A DNA stretch of 64,000 nt from Nitzschia sp. DOCU1. Taxonomy: Eukaryota; Bacillariophyta; Bacillariophyceae; Bacillariales; Bacillariaceae. Under the pieces are notes generated by a model. The model was not told the DNA's origin and made no database searches. It saw only the letters and a list, made by a program, of their open reading frames with translations. The DNA is taken from positions 1,178,001-1,242,000 of the forward strand of contig OX595985.1 of NCBI GenBank assembly GCA_951394045.1. The letters are read 5' to 3'. Of the stretch, positions 56,674 to 64,000 are shown in pieces (positions within the stretch are counted from its first letter, which is position 1; each line of letters starts with the position of its first letter). The translations under genes were made by a program, and so were the position numbers.

Positions 56674-58266
56674 ATGGGAATGTTAACTTTTTCGAATGAC
56701 CCGCCGAAAATATATGTAATCCCTCGTTTGGAGGATAATCTGATTGACCTGTTATTTTATCAGGAAGATGAAATTGGTGAGATGCGCCACACGGCGTTTA
56801 TGATTGAGTGCGGCTTGGAAGAAGATCCACCAGATGGCCCGGATGTTCCTCCCATTCCATGGAAGTTTACCCCAGGGGCGCCACAACCGATAGTGAAAGA
56901 AACCCCAAAGACTCCTCAACCTGCTTCTCCAGTCAAACCACCACGCCACCCTCCTACCAGAACAGTATCTATGGACGATGCTGAGGACCTGGAAGAGGAG
57001 CTTCCCTCTCCTACTAGGGAACGTAGGGAACGACCAACGCGGACAGGGAAAATTTTCGCTTCCCGTACAAAGTCTGGAACTTTCCATGGTATGGTAAAGA
57101 AGCAAATGCCCGATAAGGAGAAATCCCACTCTGCAGACTCTATCGAGGACAAGAAAGTCGAGCCCCCTCAACGGCCCAAGAGGCTTGTTGCAGCGAAATC
57201 AGGGTCGTTGCATGGTATGCGGGATGCTGCCCGAAAAGCCAAAGAGGAGGAGGATGTAGCATCACCGAGGTCGTCACCGCTTAGAAGAAGCAAACTGGTT
57301 GTCACGAAGTCCGGCACGCTGCACGGAATGCGAAAAGCTGTTGAAAAAGCAGCTGCAGAGGATGCACCAAAGGTTCCTCATAGGGCTAGCAAGCTTGTTG
57401 CTACCAAAAGTGGAGCACTGCATGGAATGCGAGAAGCTGCCAAGAAAGCAGTTGCAGACAGTATCGAGGAAGAATCGAAGCCACTTCGAAGAAAACTCAA
57501 GAGTACAAGTTCCGATAAATCAGATGCCAAGGATGGGCCACTCAAGTCGCCCAGGAAATCAGATGCCAAGGATGGGCCACCCAAGTCGCCCAGGAAATCA
57601 GATGCCAAGGATGGGCCACCCAAGTCGCCCAGGAGATCGCTCAGAGGCGACGATTCCGAGAATTCATCTCCAATCAAAGGCATCAAGAAGAATGGTTCCG
57701 AGAAATCATCTCCAGACAAATCCAGCAAGACCAAGTCAACGGTCAAGAAAATCTCCACTTCCGACACTTCCGATAGTGACTCTTTGAGTGGAGATTTTGG
57801 TCGAAAGTCAGATTCGGATGTGGCGTCAGACGTATCATTAGATACTGACGAGGACGTGCCCAAAAGTCCCGTCAAGAGGACGTCCTGGTGGTCAGAGGCG
57901 GAAAAAGGAGCAGCAGCGAAGGACGAAGAGAAAGAAGAACCTCAACCAGAAAGGAAACGTGTCTTCCGTAATGGGAAATTAGTGTTTGATGATGGCGACA
58001 GTAGTCCCACCAAAGCGTCACCCAATCCGGCCTTGGAGCGATTGCGCAATGGTAGCAGACCCAAGACAATGCCAACGAAAAACGCTTCGATTGCTCATAT
58101 AGGAATCCCTCCTGCGTTCCAGAATTCTGGAGTGCCCCCTGCATTCCAAGCATCCTCTAGTACAAGAGCACGGCCCACCCCGGGCAAGCTGAAGATCCCG
58201 TCCAAGGCCAAATCCGTTAGTGCTATCGACGTCCCACCTGCGTTTCGAACGAGCACAGGAAAATAA
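56674..58266 (+). CDS. Basic, repeat-rich protein with KSGxLHGM and VPPAF motifs
   Basis: This gene encodes 530 residues. N-terminal domain (1-70): FSNDPPKIYVIPRLEDNLID and MRHTAFMIECGLEEDP. Four KSGx(F/L)HGM repeats lie at ~131-256: TKSGTFHGMVKK, AKSGSLHGMRDAARKA, TKSGTLHGMRKAVEKA and TKSGALHGMREAAKKA. Three perfect-frame 13-residue repeats SDAKDGPPKSPRK are encoded by a 39-bp DNA tandem (57517-57633). An acidic/Ser stretch follows, then three (I/V)PPAF(Q/R) motifs in the last 60 residues. Rich in Lys, Ser and Pro, it is mostly disordered. No family is recognised. The short repeated motifs look like linear binding sites for a partner, perhaps cytoskeletal, but that is a guess. Intronless, with ATG 56674. 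Confidence 0.7.
   Translation: MGMLTFSNDPPKIYVIPRLEDNLIDLLFYQEDEIGEMRHTAFMIECGLEEDPPDGPDVPPIPWKFTPGAPQPIVKETPKTPQPASPVKPPRHPPTRTVSMDDAEDLEEELPSPTRERRERPTRTGKIFASRTKSGTFHGMVKKQMPDKEKSHSADSIEDKKVEPPQRPKRLVAAKSGSLHGMRDAARKAKEEEDVASPRSSPLRRSKLVVTKSGTLHGMRKAVEKAAAEDAPKVPHRASKLVATKSGALHGMREAAKKAVADSIEEESKPLRRKLKSTSSDKSDAKDGPLKSPRKSDAKDGPPKSPRKSDAKDGPPKSPRRSLRGDDSENSSPIKGIKKNGSEKSSPDKSSKTKSTVKKISTSDTSDSDSLSGDFGRKSDSDVASDVSLDTDEDVPKSPVKRTSWWSEAEKGAAAKDEEKEEPQPERKRVFRNGKLVFDDGDSSPTKASPNPALERLRNGSRPKTMPTKNASIAHIGIPPAFQNSGVPPAFQASSSTRARPTPGKLKIPSKAKSVSAIDVPPAFRTSTGK
57517..57633 (+). repeat. 39-bp coding tandem repeat, three units
   Basis: Units at 57517, 57556 and 57595 (AAATCAGATGCCAAGGATGG...) differ only at isolated positions. 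They encode KSDAKDGP(L/P)KSPR repeats. Confidence 0.9.
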
Positions 58267-59012
58267 GCAAACTACCGGTAGCACAGAGATACATCTCACT
58301 CATTGGCGGGACATAGCCATTTCACATTTAAAAGGTTCTAGGACGCACACTGTTCCTACTTTGAATTGTTTGGACCATCTGCGATACCAGCGGAGGAGAA
58401 ATGTATGCAAGTAATGTCGAACACGTTCGCACTGGTCAACTAGTAGGGCGAAGAATGATCCATCCTAGGAGAAGAAGCTGAAATGCTACATTAGTATTAG
58501 CAGCCGGTTATCAAAATCTGATCTTAAACTATCCGCTTAAACGAAGAGACTACAACGTGACTTTAGTAGCTCGGTTTGTTCCCGTACTACGCACCACCTG
58601 TTGTCTTAGGGTATGGAAAGGGTCTTTAGATAATAGCACCTTACAAAATCATTGTTCCCGTGGAAGCAAAATCAGCGAAGAGTTATGAAAGCCAACAGTG
58701 ATTTCTACCATTACACAGCCTCTTTTCATCATGTAGCTGGGAAAATGGGTAGATGAATGATGAATGGTCCATGTAGTCGATACCTGCTAAAAACACACTC
58801 GTTTCGCGCCGCCGCGCCCGAACGCGAGATCCAATGCGATTGCCATGTGGTGAGATGAGCAACGATGGTACCGGTTGTGTTGACGACAGCCAAGAGGATT
58901 GATCCTGTCATTTTTGGAAGGAAGTTCTTAACAAAGCTCTCTGCAGTAGACCAGGTGCTGAGGCTGCAATTCAGACGGCTGAGTCATTACTGCATGATTG
59001 CAGTTGTCGAGA
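58267..59012. other. Intergenic with CTACCGGTAG next to a stop codon
   Basis: CTACCGGTAG (58272-58281) begins six bases after the stop of the preceding gene. The ORF at 58865 is the upstream continuation of a frame that splicing abandons. Confidence 0.5.
58272..58281. repeat. CTACCGGTAG palindrome, copy 4
   Basis: Exact copy immediately 3' of the KSGxLHGM gene. Confidence 0.8.
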
Positions 59013-59572
59013 ATGGGGACGAAAGATCTTGTACTCCTGAGTGCTCCTTCCAGTGGAGCCACTGCCAGGTACGTTTGAGCTACAATCCTTGTCGTCTCTC
59101 TTTCCTATCGTACTCTAATTCAATCCTTGCCAGAGCTTCTTCGGTGCTGCAGAAGAATAGCAAGTTGTACGGGCCTATGAATGCTTTGGATCTGGAAAAT
59201 ACAACTACCTGTTGGAACTCGGAGGGATGTCCGTCAGGGAAGCAGAGTAGCCAGTACACTTTGGATTTTGGTCGACTGGTTGAGCCGGTGGAGCTAAGGA
59301 TCCAGTTTCAAGCCGGATTCATTGGGGAGGAGCTAAAGATATTCTGGTTGGATGGGTCCTCGTGGAAGCTCCTTGGGGAAGAGGAAGTGGAAGACGATCA
59401 TGACTTGCAGACATTTTCGTTCATCGAAGCCAAGTCTGGCATCCAAACACGGGCGATCAAACTTTCTTTCGACAATTGCACAGATTTTTATTCCCGAGTT
59501 ACAATTTACCAACTGCAAGTCTGGGGATACGAGCTTGCGGTTGAAAAAGATGTTGGAAAGGATTCGAAGTAG
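59013..59572 (+). CDS. NR2C2AP-like F5/8C (discoidin) domain protein
   Basis: Exons are 59013-59068 and 59134-59572. The intron is 65 bp (GTACGT...TTGCCAG), and the protein is 164 residues (MGTKDLVLLSAPSSGATARA...). The conserved path is ASSVLQKNSKLYGPMNALDL, TTTCWNSEGCPSGKQSSQYT, VELRIQFQAGFIGE, DLQTFSFIEA and FDNCTDFYSRVTIYQLQVWG. This order (VLN-N...TCWNS-QGP-Q...L-IQFQGGF...TDFFGRV-IY-L-V-G) matches nuclear receptor 2C2-associated protein (TRA16), a single F5/8-type C domain of ~140 residues found across eukaryotes. Its basic function is not well known. The start was chosen because splicing into the conserved frame needs this ATG, not the longer 58865 frame. Confidence 0.85.
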
Positions 59573-60427
59573 ATCGTAGGGATCGACGTTTTGCATTCTA
59601 ACCTCTACTGGATGATCGAAACATGACGTGGCCCCGCATTGTACTTTATGTCGATGAGAACGTGCAATCATATTGCCGACATAAAGGCTCCGTCGTTCGG
59701 TTCAAAAACGAGACAGCAACCTCGCTGCGGTGTCAACTCAGTCACAGCTCCCCGTTTCGCTATCGGAAAGAAGGTCAATCTGGCGATTCCGGTAAGAAGT
59801 TGTACCTGGGGATCCAATATATTGAGCAAGTCATTTGGGCTATTCCTTCGTTCTGGCAGCAACATGGCGCGTTGTTCACGCAGCAACCTTGTACTAGACT
59901 CGCCGAGCAGGGAATTCGTCACTATCCAAGATCTATAGTTAAAGCCCTAAAGTAGTAGCATAGTAATACGGGGGGGGGGGGGGGGGGCATTGCAAGAATG
60001 TGATGTTGGAAAAATGTTTCCACAAAACACGAAATTGTACATGTAGTTCTCGAGGGTCTGTGGTGAGTAGAGGACCCTCGCGTTCTTGCCGGTGGGACGC
60101 GTCGCTTTCATGACTCACCCCGACTTCGTCAAAGTCGATGCACTCTTAACAATGTAGAATATCAACAATGATAACCTACTGCTACGAGCAGCTTCTACGT
60201 TCTCTAGGTCATAGGTAGTCTTGTTTGACTTCTTTACTTTAGCTTGGGTCTTGAAATCCTATATCAAAGTGAGGGCCCCTGTCTGCCTATGCCCAAGCGA
60301 CGCACTTCTCCGAGACACATCAATGGAACTGGACAAGTGCGCACGCAAACATCGAGACTCCCACCATTCTTTGTAAGCTCCCAGCAAGTTAACAACAACA
60401 TAGAGGAAGAAAAGCTAGGTTGGTCGT
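59573..60427. other. Convergent intergenic with G18 run
   Basis: A run of 18 G lies at 59970-59987, G-quadruplex competent. Overlapping ORFs on both strands at 59623-59955 have no match. Confidence 0.5.
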
Positions 60428-61752
60428 TTAACTTCGGCCTCCGGCGGCCTGCTGGGGAGTTCCCGGCCTTCCTTGACCGCCTCCTTGGTATGAGAAGCGC
60501 TGTCGCTTTTCGGCCGGCTTCAAAATCTGGAACGAGCACATGAGGGTCTCGTCAACACTCATCATGGCACCGGCGTTGTCAAACTCTCCGCAGTAGTTTG
60601 GAGCGGAGAAGAGTGTGACCAGTTGTCTTCGGGCGAAGAACTCGTAACCATCCTCGACGACTTGGTGGGCACGGCAGATCAAGTCCAGATCATGCTTGTG
60701 CAAAAACTGTGCCACGATATCCTCCCCGAAGGTAAACGAGACACCCCGATCGTTCTCTCCCCAGCCATCAATCTCCTTGTCAGGATCAGACCAGAGGAGG
60801 TCACACAAAAGACCAGTGTCGGGGACGTCCGTGGGCCGCACGATGCGTTTTACTTGGTCCAAACTGGTGAGTTCTGGACTGAGACCACCGTGCATGCAGA
60901 AAATCTTCTCGTCGATGACAGCCGCGCAGGGCAGACAGTTGAAGCAGTCGGTAAAGGTCTTCCACAATTTGATTCCGAATCGTCGCTTGCACTCATCGTA
61001 GAATCCGTAAATGCGGTTGATGGATGCACATTCGTGGTTACCACGAAGCACAAAGAAGTTTTCCGGGTACTTAATCTTGTATGCCAGCAACAAGCAGATG
61101 GTTTCCAAACTCTGCTTGCCACGGTCCACGTAGTCACCCAGGAAGATGTAGTTTGCCTCGGGCGGGAATCCTCCGTATTCAAACAAACGCAGCAAGTCGT
61201 AGTATTGACCGTGGACGTCACCGCAAATCTTGATGGGAGCTTCGAGCTCCAGAAGCATCGGTTGCCCGATTAGCAAATCGCGAGAACGGAGGCAGATCAT
61301 CTTAATCTCTGCTTCGGAGAGGTCAACCTGCTTTCCTGGCCTGGCGCCTCGCACACTGTAGGTAGATAACAACAAGACGCATGAGTGTACATAATTCAAA
61401 TAGAAATATTGATAATCAACGGGTGTGGGTGCTGGTCCAAAGGAGACAGTAATGGAAAGTGTGGACGTCCGGGCGCCAGAAGCCGGCTACGCGCTGCACG
61501 TAGAATCATGTACCAGGGTACCTGCTTCCACCGATATCAATCACCGCGCAGCAGCGATATGATGTATCCCACCATGGTGGTCCAACACGCCCGTGGCTTC
61601 CACTCTCCAGCCTCCACAACCCTGACATCGAAGCCATCACCCTCCGCTTACCTGAGGAGCTTATCGATGATCACGTCAACGGGGTCGCTCAAGAGTGCAA
61701 CTTGTCCTCCGGCCTGTCCGCCATTCTCTCCACTGGATGGATCTTCAGCCAT
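60428..61752 (-). CDS. Protein phosphatase 1 catalytic subunit
   Basis: Exons are 61752-61652 and 61355-60428. The 296-bp intron (GTAAGC...CTACAG) is the longest here, and the protein is 342 residues. N-terminus [20 protein letters not shown] then [20 protein letters not shown]. All PPP-family metal/phosphate motifs are intact: [93 protein letters not shown]. The C-terminus [19 protein letters not shown] ends in a TPQQ site resembling the TPPR regulatory phosphosite of animal PP1. PP1 removes phosphate from Ser/Thr with regulatory subunits that dock through RVxF motifs. Very strong match. Confidence 0.97.
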
Positions 61753-62552
61753 GTTCTTAGATCAAATCAATACCAGCAACCTCAAACTGCACTACGGAAT
61801 AAATATTGCCAACAAATAGCGTCGTGCGTCCAATGGAAACAAAGAAGCTCGAAAAGGAAGGTATTAGTCAATGACCCAAGCGTTTGCCGATCCAACTGAG
61901 AGGTTTATCTCATTTGCGGTCTTTCGCCGCCCGACAGGGATTTTTTGGTGGGCTCTCGGTCATTCTGCGGGGTAGGGACAAAGCCTGCCGGATGCAGCCT
62001 CTCGCTCATTTGTCCTTTTAGCACAATGCGGTATTCGCTTTACGTTGCCTCCATTACGTAACTGCCAGCCAAAATCGCGCCCGCCCCTGTGCTTGCTAAA
62101 AATTTTGCTATCAATTTTGACAAGTCTGTCTGGCATCCGTCAACATCACCACTTCCAAACTCTGGCAGGGAACATCGCAGCGACCTTTTGTTCCCCACGG
62201 TTCTGGTACAGTTTCTACATCCAGAGCTACGGGCATATTTACGATTACAAAAAGTACTTTCATAAGTATGGGCATAAGCTATAGCATCACATATATTGAT
62301 ACACCATCATCTTTCGCTGACGCACCTACCGGAACCAGCCTCCATCTGCGTCTTTTGCCTTGCCGCCAGCGCTTTTTCGATCGTGCGCACCGTTCATTGT
62401 TTGGATTCTCTCGTTTTCTTTCCATTTTCCCCTTTACTTCCTTGTTTCCTCTTTAGGAGACATTCAACGTTGGCGTTTGTTCCAAAGTCAAACACACAAA
62501 GAACTCTTTCTACTTATTCTCGTCAATCCACAGGACTCTTCTGTGGTCGCTT
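61753..62552. promoter_or_regulatory. Divergent intergenic before the ATP-synthase-alpha-like gene
   Basis: 800 bp with no supported gene. Short ORFs near 62045-62456 have no match. TTTTCCCCTTTACTTCC-type pyrimidine tracts lie at 62405-62455. Confidence 0.4.
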
Positions 62553-64000
62553 ATGACCCGCGCCCTATCTCGGCTTTTCGCAACAGTAGGCCTCAAGCCC
62601 ATCGGCAATCTTGCCTCCCGCCAAAGAATCTCTGCATTCTCAAACGATACAATGAACCTTAGGTTTTCTAGCTTAGCATCGGTGGTTGTCGCCACGTCGG
62701 CGTGGGTGCAGACTCCAATTACTATTGGATTGGCGTCCAGATCCTTCAGCCAGGCTGCCCTCCAATCAACGGTCGCACCCGAAGAAATATCATCCCCAGC
62801 CTTGTCACCGCAAGGGAAACCCGTTGCAAATGGCCACATTGTGTCCACTTTCAAGGGTGGTTTGGTTGCCGTCAAAGTGGAGGACGAATACATTGTCGAC
62901 GGTGTGGCACAGGCGACTCCTCTTGTGATCGGCAACGCAAACTTGCTACCGAAAGGATCCCAGGCCTCCAGCGTCAGTGAGTATCTTAAATGTGCACCGA
63001 TTGTCACTTGTGGAAGAACGCAATGTCTCACTCCTCGTTTATTTTTCAGGTGGTGATTTGATCGGCCGGCAAGTTCTCTTTGAAACTGGACAGGCGGGTG
63101 TCGTTGTCACTCATCGCCCACCGATTGCGTTTGTCTACACGGATATGGAATCGATCGGAGACCTGGAGGGTAGCGTCAAAGTTTTGGATAACCTAGCGAA
63201 TGTGGAAGTGGACGAGAACCGGAAATCCGTGGATTGCTTTGGTCGCCCGTTCAGTCCCGATGAGGTGAAATCAAAAGAGACTATGCAGCGCCCCATGTTT
63301 GCGCCGATCCCCAAAGTTTCGGACATTGCACTCATCAATTCCCCGTTGTTAACGGGAGTTACAATGTTTGATGCTTTAGCGCCCATTGGAAAGGGGCAAA
63401 ACATGCTCATGATTGGACATGATATCCAGGACATGCGGCAGTATGTTTGCGACATGTTGTCTGTTCAGGCGAAGAACACCAAATGCGTCTATGCATCGAC
63501 CATGGACACGGAGGCCGTGGTGGGAATGTTGGAAAAGGCTGGATTGGCAGACGATGTCTTAGTGGTATCTAGTAGCGATAGGAATGGAAAAGACGAGACC
63601 TCGGCGGCGGCCGAAGCGGTCGTGACAGCTGCTACTGCTTGCGCTATTGCCGAAACGTTTGCCACCAAGCAAGGCATGGATACTCTAGTTGTGGTTGACA
63701 ATATCGACCAGCACAAGAGACTCTGGGATGCAACAACACGAGTCCTCGTTGACGTATTTGGCGTGGAAGCTGTTGTAAAGGGCGAAAGAGAAGGTGGCTC
63801 GTCCTCGGAGATGCGTGCCTTCTTTTCTTCTTTGGTTCAGCGCTCTGCTCAGTACAAGAAGACGAAGGGCGGAGGTTCCGTGACTTTGCTTCTCTTGACA
63901 ACAATCCCCAAACTGAGCGATGCGAATGAAGACACCGTATATTCACCGGAAGATTTTGCTGGGACCCCCCAAAAGATCAAAGAAAGAATTGACCTCCTAG
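62553..64000 (+). CDS. F1 ATP-synthase alpha-like protein with degenerate P-loop (partial, runs off window)
   Basis: Exon 1 is 62553-62976, the intron is 73 bp (GTGAGT...TTTCAG), and exon 2 runs from 63050 past the window end. An N-terminal presequence (MTRALSRLFATVGLKPIGNL, with FSSLASVVVATSAWVQTP and LASRSFSQAA) fits mitochondrial import. The alpha-subunit N-terminal beta-barrel follows (GHIVSTFKGGLVAVKVEDEY, GQAGVVVTHRPP). The nucleotide-binding region keeps the frame of alpha subunits (PLLTGVTMFDALAPIGKGQN) but the Walker A segment reads LMIGHDIQDMRQYVCD where true alpha has GDRQTGKT. VVVDNIDQHKRLWDATTR and RAFFSSLVQRSAQ correspond to the DDLSKQA region and the segment after it. It is therefore an alpha-like paralogue that probably cannot bind ATP in the normal way. 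It may be a structural or regulatory ATP-synthase-associated subunit. Confidence 0.85.

Noticed and set aside
58865..59133. Upstream part of the 58865 frame as the start of the NR2C2AP-like gene
   Set aside because: Using the GTACGT donor from that frame gives the wrong phase. The ATG at 59013 in another frame splices correctly into the conserved domain.

Overview
The window looks like nuclear DNA of a diatom, most likely a raphid pennate. It is gene-dense on both strands. Most genes are intronless or carry one to three GT-AG introns, usually 65-90 bp. It mixes core eukaryotic genes (TAF1, MRG-type chromodomain protein, PP1, IleRS) with families typical of diatoms: helicase-associated-domain protein, class C GPCR with a periplasmic-binding ectodomain, AAA/histidine-kinase/receiver hybrid, a Cys-rich CPxG secreted protein, and a plastid-type presequence with a Phe after the signal peptide. 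The species is inferred, not proven.

Layout. 1-2477: gene-poor, with short direct repeats and a 147-bp element bounded by perfect 22-bp inverted repeats. 2478-6045 (-): decayed hybrid signalling kinase with many disablements. 6757-7575: probable organelle-targeted protein. 9809-10741: Cys-rich secreted protein. 11154-17878: three small heat-shock protein genes enclosing a class II photolyase-like gene and a membrane-anchored SET-domain gene in divergent orientation. 18235-20957 (-): class C GPCR-like gene broken by a frameshift and an in-frame stop. 21510-26217: GPALPP-family nuclear protein, amidohydrolase and a membrane-anchored dephospho-CoA kinase. 27202-33745: TAF1 and an MRG/Eaf3 homologue, convergent. 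33746-35386: AT-rich island with arrays of the palindrome GTTCGAAC. 35387-39102: small ORF and four-exon organellar-type IleRS. 40286-54717: mitochondrial carrier, helicase-associated protein, plastid membrane protein, PPPDE/DeSI peptidase, MORN protein, MYND protein and a transmembrane TKL kinase. 56674-64000: repeat-rich basic protein, NR2C2AP-like protein, PP1 catalytic subunit and an ATP-synthase-alpha-like gene that runs off the end.

Links between genes. The sHSP cluster appears to share promoter/5' leader sequence through duplication. TAF1, the MRG protein, GPALPP and PP1 are nuclear housekeeping functions, and the MRG gene has tandem CCAAT boxes and an E2F-like palindrome upstream. The most unusual non-coding signals are the helically phased GTTCGAAC arrays (34302-34889) and a palindrome with core TACCGGTA that recurs seven times, always between genes. 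I found no CRISPR array, rRNA, convincing tRNA or intact transposase.
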